Positions 41,851 to 50,789 of a stretch of 64,000 bases of DNA are shown one piece after another (the first letter of the stretch is position 1; each line of letters opens with the position of its first letter). A program made the position numbers and the translations under genes. The DNA comes from Terriglobia bacterium (GTDB lineage: Bacteria; Acidobacteriota; UBA6911): positions 1-64,000 of the forward strand of contig JAIQGI010000012.1 of the NCBI GenBank assembly GCA_020072565.1, given 5' to 3'. The notes under the pieces were generated by a model. The model had not been told where the DNA came from and did not search any database. It saw only the letters and a list, made by a program, of their open reading frames with translations.

Positions 41851-43252
41851 GGGCTGTTGCCTTCCTTTGGTTTGCGGGATCAAGAAGCGGCAGCTCGACC
41901 GTGAAGGTCGAGCCTTCACCCGGGACGCTCGCGACGTGGATGCGCCCGTTGTGTTCATGGATCACGCGGTGCACGATCGTCAAGCCGAGACCGGTCCCCC
42001 TGGGCCGGGTGGTGAAGAAGGGATCGAACAGCCGCGTCAGTTGCTCCTGCGGGATGCCCACCCCGGTGTCCTGGATGCGCACGACGGCCAGGTCAGCGGC
42101 TACGCCCGAGCCTTGCTGCCGGGAAGGTTCGACGCGGATGCGGAGAGCACCGCCGCGAGGCATTGCCTCCAGGCTGTTGATCACGAGGTTGAGGAAAGCC
42201 TGCTTGAGCTGGTCCTCGGACCCCACCACGACAGGAGAGCCTTGGATCGAAAGATCGAGCCCGACCTTTCGCGATTGGGCTTGATTTGCCAGCAGGTCGA
42301 CGATCTGGCGGAATATGACGTCCAGCCGGACCTCCGATGTGGGGGGGTCGCTGGGACGAGCGAAGGAGAGGAAGTTCTCCACAATCCCGGCGAGTCTGGA
42401 GATCTCCGACTCGAGGATTTTCATATACCTGCCGGCCTGTTCACCTTCCTGGGCCGAGGGCTTGAGTCCCGCCAGCTTGCGTTCGAGCAGAACCAGATTC
42501 AGGTTCATCGCCTCCAGCGGATTGCGGATTTCATGCGCCATGGCGGCCGCCAGCGTTCCCAGCGCAGATAGGCGCTCTGCAGTCCTCATCTGCCGTTCCA
42601 TGCGCATGACTTCCCGAACGTCGTGCACCAGGAGGAGGGTCCCGGTAGTGCGTTTCTGCGGATCACGGAGGGGCAGGGTCGTTACCCTGATCGGCCAGGG
42701 GTCGCCCTGCGTGCCGAGGTCGTGCTCGACTTCCTGCACATAGTCCCTCTGCTTGGTCGCGGCCTTCACTATTTCCCGCAATTGCGGGCGGCTTTGCAGC
42801 ACTTCCAATATATCCAGGCTCCCGTGGCCGGGAGGAATCTCCGGCAGGAGCCGGCGTGCAGCATCATTTGCCATTGTGAGGAGATCCTTGTCATCGAGCA
42901 CGACTACCCCGATCTCCAGGCTTTCCAGAATCTGAAACAGCAGGTTCCGGATCCTCTCCCTTGCCGCCGTGTTGCTGCGGTCACGCAGGATCGCCGTGGC
43001 GCTGGCCAGCGTCAGCAGGGCGCAGACGGTGTAGATCACCCACAGCGGCACACCATGGGGCTGAACCGGGAATAACTGCGTGCCGAAGTAATTGATCTCG
43101 CGCGAGCGGAGCGAGATTTCCCAGTGGAAAAGGAGCAGCAAGAGCCAAAGGAGGGCATTGAAAACGATAAGTAGAGTCCATAGGAAAATCCTGGGCAGGG
43201 GACGACTTTCCTTAAGCTTTTGATTCAGTAGTGCCGGCACTCGATCCTCCAT
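41843..43252 (-). CDS. Sensor histidine kinase partner of the NtrC-type regulator
   Basis: This 469-residue kinase has two membrane helices (about residues 22-43 and 68-88) bounding a very short outside loop, a PAS-like sensor (LESLEIGVVVLDDKDLLTMA), a HisKA domain with AAMAHEIRNPLEAMNLNL (phospho-His240) and a HATPase domain (N-box NLVINSLEAM, DTGVGIP, FDPFFTTRPRGTGLGL). The short outside loop suggests sensing in the membrane or cytoplasm. It is first in the operon with the response regulator. The start at 43252 is chosen over 43282 because the latter adds only a ten-residue tail. Confidence 0.93.
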   Translation of the reverse strand: MEDRVPALLNQKLKESRPLPRIFLWTLLIVFNALLWLLLLLFHWEISLRSREINYFGTQLFPVQPHGVPLWVIYTVCALLTLASATAILRDRSNTAARERIRNLLFQILESLEIGVVVLDDKDLLTMANDAARRLLPEIPPGHGSLDILEVLQSRPQLREIVKAATKQRDYVQEVEHDLGTQGDPWPIRVTTLPLRDPQKRTTGTLLLVHDVREVMRMERQMRTAERLSALGTLAAAMAHEIRNPLEAMNLNLVLLERKLAGLKPSAQEGEQAGRYMKILESEISRLAGIVENFLSFARPSDPPTSEVRLDVIFRQIVDLLANQAQSRKVGLDLSIQGSPVVVGSEDQLKQAFLNLVINSLEAMPRGGALRIRVEPSRQQGSGVAADLAVVRIQDTGVGIPQEQLTRLFDPFFTTRPRGTGLGLTIVHRVIHEHNGRIHVASVPGEGSTFTVELPLLDPANQRKATAHG

Positions 43253-43576
43253 AATGTGCCCTTCTTCACAGGTGAATATCAAAACAGGATATCACGAATT
43301 CTTTCTGGGATATGCAAAAACTGCAGAGTTATGGGGAACTGCGGCGCTGCCGGAAGTTTGCAAGTCAATGATGCTTGCCCCGTACCGTTCGCGGTATGAT
43401 TATATAAGTATGGTTGCTACAGTTAGATATGGCCGTGTTGTCTCACACGGGATGTAACAAGACCCTGCTGCCTGCCGACTGGTACAGGAGTTGCTATGGC
43501 AGTTACGGGTTAATCCTGTGTGATTGCTAATGTTTTCAACTCTAGAGATTGCCATCTCTAACCTCGAGGAGTAACT
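43253..43576. other. Divergent regulatory region between the kinase and lipoprotein genes
   Basis: The 324 bp hold a sigma-54 promoter (listed separately). They also hold a hairpin with a TTCG loop (CGTACCG at 43381-43387, CGGTATG at 43392-43398) and a CCGTGT/ACACGG dyad (43433-43450) about 40 bp upstream of the -24 box, a place where an enhancer-binding regulator could sit. Confidence 0.6.
43480..43495 (+). promoter_or_regulatory. Sigma-54 (-24/-12) promoter
   Basis: TGGTACAGGAGTTGCT matches the sigma-54 consensus TGGYACR-N4-TTGCW, with exactly 10 bp between the GG and GC pairs. It faces the lipoprotein gene, giving a 5' leader of about 70 bases. The next operon on the other side encodes a sigma-54 activator and its kinase. 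Confidence 0.8.
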
Positions 43577-44191
43577 ATGAACAAGGTAACGATGAGATTG
43601 GGTTTGATCGTGGCACTGTCCCTGGCAGCAGCCCTGCTTTTCTTCGCCTGTGCGTCCGCGCCCAAGGAAGAGATTGCTGCCACCCAGACCGCCCTTCAGG
43701 CGGCACAGACCGATGATGTTCGAACCTACGCCCCTGACGGCCTCCGTGATGCGACAGACACAATGGCCAAGGCGACGGCAGAAGTACAGGTACAGGACGA
43801 CAAGTTCGCCCTTTCCCGCGACTACAAGGCGGCTTCGGATCTGCTGAAGCAGGCCAAGGACAAGGCGGCCAAAGCTTTGACGGACGCCCAGACCAACAAA
43901 GCCAAGACCAAGGCGGATGCCGAAGCTTTGATTGCTTCTCTGACACCGATGCTCGATGAAGCAAAGAAGGCTCTGGCCACTGCTCCCAAGGGGAAGGACA
44001 CAAAGGCCGAGTTGGAAGCGATGCAGTCTGATCTGAAGAGCGCCGGGGAAGCCGTGACCGCGGCCAGCCAGGCGATGTCCCAGGAGAAGTTCATGGATGC
44101 TCTGGCCCAGGCGAACGCTGCCAAGACTAAGGCAAGCGGAATCATCGACCAGGTCGCCGCTGCCAAAGCGAAGATAAAGGGACGCAAGTAA
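43577..44191 (+). CDS. DUF4398-like helical lipoprotein
   Basis: This 204-residue lipoprotein has a signal ending LFFACASA (lipobox L-F-F-A-C, lipidated Cys25). The rest is Ala/Lys-rich alpha helix with heptad-like repeats (AEVQVQDDKFALSRDYKAAS, then TKADAEALIASLTPMLDEA), the pattern of DUF4398 proteins and of Lpp/OmpA-associated helical spacers. It is probably anchored in the outer membrane and reaches into the periplasm. GAGGAG precedes ATG 43577. It is the first gene after the sigma-54 promoter, and the L,D-transpeptidase gene starts 25 bp later. Confidence 0.85.
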   Translation: MNKVTMRLGLIVALSLAAALLFFACASAPKEEIAATQTALQAAQTDDVRTYAPDGLRDATDTMAKATAEVQVQDDKFALSRDYKAASDLLKQAKDKAAKALTDAQTNKAKTKADAEALIASLTPMLDEAKKALATAPKGKDTKAELEAMQSDLKSAGEAVTAASQAMSQEKFMDALAQANAAKTKASGIIDQVAAAKAKIKGRK

Positions 44192-44216
44192 ACCAGTCGC
44201 CGTTCCAGGAAGGTAA

Positions 44217-45335
44217 ATGGCGTTCTTGAAGAAACGAAGGATCGTGGGCTTTTCGGCGGCCATCCTGGTCCTGGTATCAGGGGTGGGGACGTATGAGCTG
44301 TGGATGAATGCGGCTGTGCGCGCCCGCCCCTGGCAACTCGAGGCTTACGTGGACATGCTGGCGGCCGACTGCCGGACCGGGCCGGGCGCCTATGCTTTTG
44401 GAAAAGAGCTCCAAGCCCTGGCCGCACAGGTCGATGAAGCGAAACGGTGTCTCTCCGCTGCCGGCGACGCATGGGTCATTCGCCGCAATTACTCCCCTTG
44501 TGTTCAGCGGCTGTGGAGTGCCTCGCTGGCCGCAGTGCGGATTCGCATGGGCGAGGCGTTACGATTCCAGGAACTGAAGGCGCGGCTCGACATTGCATTG
44601 AAAACTCTGGAGGTCGAACTCGGCAACGACAATAAGCTTGGGAAGGAGGGCGCGAAGTTCGAGATCCGAAATTACTCCCAGTCCCAGGCCCGGACACGCT
44701 TGGAGGCGGCCCGGAATCTCGCCGCGCTGGGACAGACAGAGTCGGCACTCAACGCCACACTGCACGCGCGCGCGGCTTGGGCACAGAGCGAGAACTTCGT
44801 GGCAGCTGAGCTGGCCCGTTACGGCGATACCCAGCGTCGCGCGCTGTGGGAGAAGCAGGCGCAGGATCTGCTGCGCTGGACCCGGCAAACCGGCCGTTCT
44901 GCCATCCTGGTGGACAAGCTGGAACATCACTGCCTGCTGCTGGCGGACGGACGTGTCGAGAAGGCATATGTTGCAAACTTGAGCCGGAACTGGTATCGGA
45001 TGAAGGTGCAGGAGCACGACGCTTCCACCCCCGAGGGGGAGTACAGAATCAAGCGGAAGTTGCCTTCAAGCAGCTTCGGCTTTGCTCTTCTTCTGGATTA
45101 CCCCAATGCTGCCGACTGGCAGCGCTTCGACTCCATGAAGAAGAGGGGGGAGATCGCGCCGCGCGCGAGGATCGGCGGCACCATAGAAATTCATGGAGGC
45201 GGCCGGCTCAACTCGGACTGGACGGACGGCTGCGTGTCGCTGGAGAACGCTGACATGGCCGACCTGTACAAGCGGGCCTACGTCGGCATGCCGGTCACGA
45301 TCGTGGGCACCAGCACGATAGGCGGCAAGCTGTAG
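44217..45335 (+). CDS. L,D-transpeptidase (YkuD domain) with helical N-terminus
   Basis: This 372-residue enzyme cross-links peptidoglycan or attaches lipoproteins to it. It has an N-terminal membrane anchor (GFSAAILVLVSGVGTYELW), a helical region (about 40-220) and a C-terminal YkuD domain with IEIHGGG and the catalytic motif SDWTDGCVSL (Cys339). The domain opens with LVDKLEHHCLLLADGRVEKAY. It lies 25 bp after the lipoprotein gene under the same sigma-54 promoter, so linking that lipoprotein to the wall is a natural but unproven role. Confidence 0.92.
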   Translation: MAFLKKRRIVGFSAAILVLVSGVGTYELWMNAAVRARPWQLEAYVDMLAADCRTGPGAYAFGKELQALAAQVDEAKRCLSAAGDAWVIRRNYSPCVQRLWSASLAAVRIRMGEALRFQELKARLDIALKTLEVELGNDNKLGKEGAKFEIRNYSQSQARTRLEAARNLAALGQTESALNATLHARAAWAQSENFVAAELARYGDTQRRALWEKQAQDLLRWTRQTGRSAILVDKLEHHCLLLADGRVEKAYVANLSRNWYRMKVQEHDASTPEGEYRIKRKLPSSSFGFALLLDYPNAADWQRFDSMKKRGEIAPRARIGGTIEIHGGGRLNSDWTDGCVSLENADMADLYKRAYVGMPVTIVGTSTIGGKL

Positions 45336-45492
45336 GGGGGAAGTCCGGGGATCTTGGATTGGGGATCTTGGGTTTGATTTGCCTTTGTCCAATACCGGAA
45401 ACCCGGGTCGTGTGAGGTGATCCTGTCGATAAGCTGATAGGCGGGTTTGAAGGGGTGTAGAATCGGTCGGTACCGCGCCGAGGGTTGGGATT
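45336..45492. repeat. Short gap with tandem GGGGATCTTGG phrases
   Basis: GGGGATCTTGGATT is followed by GGGGATCTTGGGTT (about 45350-45376), a near-perfect tandem 14-mer. This looks like a dispersed intergenic phrase rather than coding DNA. Confidence 0.4.
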
Positions 45493-46167
45493 ATGGATTT
45501 TAGGAGATTAAGCCGCTCGACCTGGGCCTTTTTATTATGCCTGCTCTGGGCGGTCTTGATGCAGGCCTGCCTTTCCTCCAAGACCGTTACCAACGCGCAG
45601 GCTGATGCACAGAGGAATGGCACCGGTGTCGTCAGGCGCGCGGATCTGAATGAGTTGCGCAGCCAGGCACGCGCCCTCGAAAACAAGGTGCGCAGGCTGG
45701 AGGCGGTGGAAAGCCATCTGTATCCGGGAGGGCCGGTGATCCTGGTTGACACGGCCCGAAGTCGGATCACACTGATGCTGGGCGCGCGCATAATTGTCCA
45801 GGGGACGTGCTCCACGGGCAACGGCATGGAATTGGCCGACGCCTCCGGCAAGCGATCGTGGACCTTCGACACGCCGCGAGGGCATTTCCGGGTGGTTGGC
45901 AAAGTGGCAAACCCTGTGTGGTATCGGCCGGACTGGTCCTACATCGAGGAAGGGGAGCCCATCCCCAAAGACCGCTCTCAGCGCGCCACGGCTAATGTGC
46001 TTGGAGATTACGCCATTGCTTTCGGTAATGGTTTTTTCATCCATGGCACCCTCTATACCCGTCTGCTGGGGGCCAATGTGACGCATGGTTGCATACGCGT
46101 GGACGACGGCACTCTGAAGAAGCTCTATGCGGCCGCGCAGCCTGGCACCCCGATCTGGATCTATTGA
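45493..46167 (+). CDS. L,D-transpeptidase, lipoprotein type
   Basis: This 224-residue protein has a lipoprotein-like signal (LLCLLWAVLMQACLS, Cys26 in LMQAC), a short coiled coil (LNELRSQARALENKVRRLEAV) and a YkuD domain. VDTARSRITLMLGARII opens the domain; HGTLYTRLLGANVTHGCIRV is the catalytic signature (His198, Cys200). It should act in the periplasm on peptidoglycan. It is the third gene downstream of the sigma-54 promoter, after a 157-bp gap, and is followed without a gap by a degenerate relative. Confidence 0.9.
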   Translation: MDFRRLSRSTWAFLLCLLWAVLMQACLSSKTVTNAQADAQRNGTGVVRRADLNELRSQARALENKVRRLEAVESHLYPGGPVILVDTARSRITLMLGARIIVQGTCSTGNGMELADASGKRSWTFDTPRGHFRVVGKVANPVWYRPDWSYIEEGEPIPKDRSQRATANVLGDYAIAFGNGFFIHGTLYTRLLGANVTHGCIRVDDGTLKKLYAAAQPGTPIWIY

Positions 46168-46911
46168 ATGCCAATGAGACGGTGCACGACGACCACACGT
46201 TCGCGCGCCCCCGGCAGGACCGGGGCTCTCATTCTGGCGTCGGCTGCGGTTCTTGCCGCATTGGCCGTCCCATCCTGCCGCTCACCACAGACTCAACAAA
46301 CCAGCCGGGGTTTGTCGGAAGAGCAGGAGCTGCGTGGAAAGATCGCAACGCTCAGCAGGCAAGAGCAGGTCCTGACCGCCGAACTCTCACTGGCCAAGTC
46401 CCCGGCGCCCTACCTCGCGGTAGACTTCGCGAACCGGAAGATTGATCTCAAGGTCCAGGGACACAGCCTTCGCAGCTTCGCAATCACGAAGATCCGGTGG
46501 ACCGGCGGCTCCCCGTTCATGGCGCAGACCTGGATGGAGACCGAAGCCAGGCCCCTGCAAACCACGACCCGAGCCCGGGTTGTGCCCGGATCGGGAGAGG
46601 CGACCACCTCGTCGGTCGCTACGCGCGAGCCCTGGGGACCGAAGCGGATGCCCTCAGACTTCGATTTGATCTGCAAAGGGGACCAGGCGCTGGAAATCCG
46701 TTCCTTGCCGTCGGAGCAATCCCGCACCCGTTTCACGCGCTGGATTGTGGGCAGTTACCGCCAGGCCCGCGATTGGGCGCGGCACGTCCTTATGGGGCGA
46801 AATTCTGCTTACCGCGAGTCCCTGGAAATATGGATGACAGAGGATGATGCCAGGATGCTCTTCTGGTCGCTTCCCAGACAATTCGGAATCCTTCTGATTA
46901 ACGTCTCCTGA
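46168..46911 (+). CDS. Exported protein with a degenerate YkuD-like N-terminal part
   Basis: This 247-residue protein has a basic N-terminus, a signal ending VLAALAVPSC (possible lipobox) and a coiled segment (LSEEQELRGKIATLSRQEQ). PYLAVDFANRKIDLKVQGHSL resembles the opening strands of a YkuD domain, but no HG...S-H-G-C catalytic motif follows. ATG 46168 directly follows the TGA of the L,D-transpeptidase gene (TGAATG), so it is translated with it. It may be a catalytically dead partner or regulator of the enzyme, or an unrelated envelope protein. Confidence 0.7.
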   Translation: MPMRRCTTTTRSRAPGRTGALILASAAVLAALAVPSCRSPQTQQTSRGLSEEQELRGKIATLSRQEQVLTAELSLAKSPAPYLAVDFANRKIDLKVQGHSLRSFAITKIRWTGGSPFMAQTWMETEARPLQTTTRARVVPGSGEATTSSVATREPWGPKRMPSDFDLICKGDQALEIRSLPSEQSRTRFTRWIVGSYRQARDWARHVLMGRNSAYRESLEIWMTEDDARMLFWSLPRQFGILLINVS

Positions 46912-46931
46912 TCCCGAAACGGCCGAGGCGA

Positions 46932-48746
46932 TCAGGTGTGTGCACGCGTGCGCCGGATCAATTCGGCGAGCACATCGCGCAGCTGCCCCAAAGTATCGAG
47001 GATTTTCTGCGACGGAGGTGCGTTCGGGGCCAGCCGGTCGAAATACAGGCAGCCTACCACCACGTTCTCAACAACGACCGGATAGAGCCCGAAGCTGCAG
47101 GCCCCGAGTGCCCGCACGATTTGGGAGTCCTGATAGCGGTCATCGTGCTGCGTATCGATGAAGATATCCCGCTTGGTCAGCAGCGCCAGCGTAAGGGATT
47201 CCTGGTGTCCGGACAACGGGATGTGAAGGTGCTCGATGACATCATCGATGGCGGGACCCAGGCCCAGCCGGCCTCGCACCATGGAGCGATCCGGTGTGGC
47301 CAGACAGAAGAAAACGCGATCGAAGCCGGCGCCCCTGTGACAGGCTTCCAGAGCCATCATCAGAACTTCGTTCAACTTGGGATTATTAACGGGTTCCACC
47401 GCAGCCTTGACTTCGGCTACCAGCTGGTCGAGCAGATTCTCGTCACAACTGGGCTGCGGTGCGGCAGCATGCGCCGCCGCGGGCCCGACGCCCACCGTGA
47501 CTGCGGCAAGAGCAGCACTGCCGGTGCCTTGCGCTCCTTCTCCGCCGGATAGTGCAAGCTGAAACTGGCGACGGAGATGAAGATCGTTGAACGGAACCCC
47601 GGCCACGGTGAATATGTCCTTGGTCTCGGTGACGGCCTCGTCAAGCACTTCTTCAACTATCTTCCGGCTCAGGTCCGCGATAGAGCTGTATTTCTCGAGC
47701 AGATTATCGATCGCCTGAGTTCTGTCCTCTGGTGGGCGGCGATAGACGCAATGGGTCAACTCGTGGCTGAAGGCCACGACGGTTTTCAGTCTCTCATCGT
47801 CGGTCTGTTTGCCGGAGCTGAGCGGATTGGACGGATCCATCGCGCGACTGACTGTTCCCGGCAGATTCCAACTGTTGGCCACGGCACGCCCAAGATCCTC
47901 ATAGGGGAACTCCATGACCTTTATGCAGGCTTCGTGCACGGTCAGCTTGTTATCCTGGATTTCCCGCAGGATTTTCTCATATGCCTCGGGGAAATATAGG
48001 ACGACCAGGATCTCGCCCAGGTTGCGGAACATTCCGCACAGGTAGGCTTGCTCTGAGTCCGGCATGTGCAGGTGCCTTGCGGCCTGGGAAGAGTGGCTGG
48101 CCGTCAGCAAAGACAGCAGCAGGAGTTCCTTCAGACCCGCAGGCCGCTTTTCATAGTTCTCGAGCAGCATGAGTCCGCCCGCGACGCGCTTGATCGACTC
48201 GATGCCCATCAGCGTCACGGCCCGGGCCACGCTGCAGACCGGCTTTCCTGAGCGATTGTAGTAGGCCGAATTCGCGAGGCGAAGAACTGCCAGCGTCAGG
48301 CTGTAGTCATGGAGAATGGTGTTCGTCAGGTGGCGGAAGGAGGCTTCGTCGTTCCCAATCATCCCCATGACTTCCAGGATGTGATGCGAAAAGGCGGGAA
48401 TGTTCTGACGTCCCTGGATTATCTCAAGCCACCGCTTGAGATGGACGTCGCGGTTGGAAAGACCGCTGCCCTGGGAGTGGCTTGCCGGGCTTGGCGATTC
48501 CTTCGCCTTCTGGGATGCGGAATCCTTCATGGGGTTGCGCGGGGCATTTTCTGCCGTTTTTGTCGAGATCTCGCTCACGTGCGCATTGTTGGGGACGATG
48601 CGAGGGACCCTTCGGAGCAGATGAGCACCGCACATGTTGCAGAAGCGGGATCCGTTGGGGACTTCGGCGCGGCAGTGGTGGCAGACGATCGGTTCGGCCG
48701 ATTCCCGCTTTGGTTTGGGCGTCTTGTCGTTCTGCGCTACCTGCAT
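46932..48746 (-). CDS. Zinc-ribbon HDOD-GAF signalling protein
   Basis: This 604-residue protein has an N-terminal zinc ribbon (CHHCRAEVPNGSRFCNMCG), a disordered linker, an HDOD domain (about residues 105-310, with RQNIPAFSHHILEVMGM, LANSAYYNRSG, AVTLMGIESIKRV and LCGMFRNLGEILV) and a C-terminal GAF-like domain (about 430-600). HDOD proteins are non-enzymatic relatives of HD phosphohydrolases used in bacterial signalling and stress control; GAF domains bind small ligands. It has no signal peptide. It is convergent with the L,D-transpeptidase operon and stands alone. Confidence 0.9.
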   Translation of the reverse strand: MQVAQNDKTPKPKRESAEPIVCHHCRAEVPNGSRFCNMCGAHLLRRVPRIVPNNAHVSEISTKTAENAPRNPMKDSASQKAKESPSPASHSQGSGLSNRDVHLKRWLEIIQGRQNIPAFSHHILEVMGMIGNDEASFRHLTNTILHDYSLTLAVLRLANSAYYNRSGKPVCSVARAVTLMGIESIKRVAGGLMLLENYEKRPAGLKELLLLSLLTASHSSQAARHLHMPDSEQAYLCGMFRNLGEILVVLYFPEAYEKILREIQDNKLTVHEACIKVMEFPYEDLGRAVANSWNLPGTVSRAMDPSNPLSSGKQTDDERLKTVVAFSHELTHCVYRRPPEDRTQAIDNLLEKYSSIADLSRKIVEEVLDEAVTETKDIFTVAGVPFNDLHLRRQFQLALSGGEGAQGTGSAALAAVTVGVGPAAAHAAAPQPSCDENLLDQLVAEVKAAVEPVNNPKLNEVLMMALEACHRGAGFDRVFFCLATPDRSMVRGRLGLGPAIDDVIEHLHIPLSGHQESLTLALLTKRDIFIDTQHDDRYQDSQIVRALGACSFGLYPVVVENVVVGCLYFDRLAPNAPPSQKILDTLGQLRDVLAELIRRTRAHT

Positions 48747-48871
48747 ATTTGAGAAACCCCCGTGCAGTATTCGGGTGTCAGACTTTCTGCTCCGGATGCA
48801 CCGAGTAGAGGTATTAGTCCAAGTACTGTCTTACTCTTCGGCAAGCCTGGGGGATTGCTATAGATCCAGTT

Positions 48872-49201
48872 TCACCTGCGCAGGAGGCCGAACAGAGCGT
48901 AGACCCAGGACCAGAGCGAAGCCTGCCGGCTCAGGCTCAGCGAGGGCTCGATCAGAAATGGATAGCTGAGGATTGCCAGCAGGAAGAGATGCATCATTGC
49001 CTGCCGGCGCGGACGCAGCCGGCTGGCGACTGCGTGGGCGTAACTATACCCTCCGAGCAGCAGGGCCTGGAAGAACAACATGCGGGTGGTCCAGACAGCC
49101 GGTGTGCCGCCAAACCAGGGGAGGATGTATTTGCCGATGAGGGGTTGGACCAGGAAGAGCAAGAAGGCGCTCAGAAACATGATCGCGCCGTAAAACAGCA
49201 T
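48872..49201 (-). pseudogene. Truncated spermidine/spermine-synthase-like membrane protein
   Basis: These 109 codons match the N-terminal membrane region of the large fused membrane spermine-synthase-like proteins: FLSAFLLFLVQPLIGKYILP, WFGGTPAVWTTRMLFFQALL, LGGYSYAHAVASRLRPRRQA. The known proteins run to roughly 700-900 residues with more helices and a SAM-binding domain; this one stops after WVYALFGLLRR. ATG 49201 keeps a good ribosome-binding site, so a short membrane protein could still be made. Confidence 0.65.
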
Positions 49202-49425
49202 TTTCAGCCTACCCTCCTGAGAGGAAGCATCTCTTCGTGTCCGCTGATCTCGCACGGAACATGACAACCCAGAAGGTGATTGAGATGATCAATACCCTGC
49301 TCGAGGTTCATCCCGGGCAAATAATCCAGGAGCCGGCAGTCAGAAGAAAACCCACTTCGGCAATCAGCTTCATTTTGACTCCTCGCCTCTGACTTCCGGC
49401 TCCTTGGAACCTGCCCGTGCGACCA

Positions 49426-50619
49426 TTAAATCGCCTGCTCCCGGCGGAGTTCCTGGATCTGTGCCTCCGTATATCCGAGACGTTGCAGGATCTCCCCCGT
49501 ATGAGCGGAGAGTCTGGGCGGAGGAGAGTCCAGGCTGGCGGGAGTTTTTTCGAAATGAGCCGTTAGGTTGAACAGCTGCAGTTCCCCTATCCCCTCGGCC
49601 TGGATTGTCTGCAGCGTTTTCCGATGCTTGATCTGCTCCTGGTTGAGAGCTTCCTCGAGCCCGAGGATCGCTCCCGAAGGAACATCGTTCCGGTTGAGCA
49701 TCTCGACCCAGTCGTCCGTGTTTTTCTCTTTCAATTTTGCCTCGATCAACGGCGTCAGGGCCTTGCGATTTTTTTTGCGCGCGTCCCGCTCCTGGAAACG
49801 GGGATCGGTTTTCAGCTCCGGCAGGCCAAGGACGTCTGCCAACGCTTCCCACTGTTCCTGTTTGTTGGCGGCGATGTTGATGTAACCGTTCCTGGTGGCG
49901 AAGGTGCCTGACGGCGCTGCGGTAAAATTGTCGTTCCCCATCAGGACCGGCTGCTGATGGCCGATCAGCAGATTGGCGGCGACCCATCCCATCAGCGGCA
50001 TGATGGTATCGAGCAGAGCCACGTCGATGAACTGACCTTCACCCGTCCTCTCGCGGTGATACAGAGCTGCCAGGATCGCGAAGGCGGCATTGAGGCCGCC
50101 CACGGTGTCGCACACCGGGAAACCAGTTCGGAGCGGATTGAGGCGTTCATCGCCATTAACCGCCATCGTGCCGCTCAGGCCCTGGATGATCTGATCATAG
50201 GCCGGTTTCATTGCGTCGGGCCCGGTCTGGCCGAATCCGGAGATGGCGCAGTAAATGAGCCTGGGATTGATCTCACGCAGCGCCTCATATGCTAAGCCGA
50301 GACGCTTCATTACCCCAGGCCGGAAATTCTCCACGATCACGTCGGTGTCCCGCGTCAGCTTTTTGAAAATTTCGCGCGCTGCCGGGTGTTTGAGGTTCAA
50401 TGTCAGAGACTTCTTGTTGGCATTCTGAGCGAGAAAACTGGTTCCCATCAACTCGGCATTCAGCTTCGGCACGTTACCCAGTTTGCGCGCCAGGTCGCCG
50501 GAGCCGGGAGGTTCGACTTTGATCACCTCCGCGCCGATCAGGGCGAGATGTAAGGTAGCAAACGGACCGGACAGGACGTTGGTCAGATCCAGAACGCGGA
50601 TCCCATCAAGTAATTTCAT
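49426..50619 (-). CDS. Family III CoA-transferase (CaiB/BaiF type)
   Basis: This 397-residue enzyme moves CoA between carboxylic acids. Family features: VLDLTNVLSGPFATLHLALIGAEVIKVEPPGSGD at the N-terminus with the expected Asp-containing loop VIVENFRPGVMKRLGL, AISGFGQTGP, YDQIIQGLSG and GQFIDVALLDT. The start at 50619 follows GGGGAGAGG; the frame upstream to 50700 runs through an intergenic phrase. It lies 170 bp after an HMG-CoA-lyase-like gene on the same strand, so the pair may activate and then cleave a branched 3-hydroxy acid. Confidence 0.9.
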   Translation of the reverse strand: MKLLDGIRVLDLTNVLSGPFATLHLALIGAEVIKVEPPGSGDLARKLGNVPKLNAELMGTSFLAQNANKKSLTLNLKHPAAREIFKKLTRDTDVIVENFRPGVMKRLGLAYEALREINPRLIYCAISGFGQTGPDAMKPAYDQIIQGLSGTMAVNGDERLNPLRTGFPVCDTVGGLNAAFAILAALYHRERTGEGQFIDVALLDTIMPLMGWVAANLLIGHQQPVLMGNDNFTAAPSGTFATRNGYINIAANKQEQWEALADVLGLPELKTDPRFQERDARKKNRKALTPLIEAKLKEKNTDDWVEMLNRNDVPSGAILGLEEALNQEQIKHRKTLQTIQAEGIGELQLFNLTAHFEKTPASLDSPPPRLSAHTGEILQRLGYTEAQIQELRREQAI

Positions 50620-50789
50620 TTGCCTCTCCCCTGCATGATATTTGGATTCTGAATTGCGAATCATTGCGATTTTGGATTTTAGATTTTGGATTGAACACAA
50701 TGAAGTCAGAAATAAACTTCAAATGATCAGGTTTTTGAAATCCAGAATCCACAATCGAAGGTTCGAACATGTGGCCTCGGATGCCGCCG
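50620..50789. repeat. AT-rich intergenic phrase (GATTTTGGATTTTAG type)
   Basis: The gap contains tandem ATTTTGGATT/TTAGATTTTGGATTG words (about 50665-50695). It is much richer in AT than the flanking genes and is continuous with a false N-terminal extension of the CoA-transferase frame. Such phrases recur between genes in several bacterial phyla. Confidence 0.45.

Noticed and set aside
50620-50700. N-terminal extension of the CoA-transferase (SIQNLKSKI)
   Set aside because: It is the translation of an AT-rich intergenic phrase; the family sequence and ribosome-binding site point to 50619.
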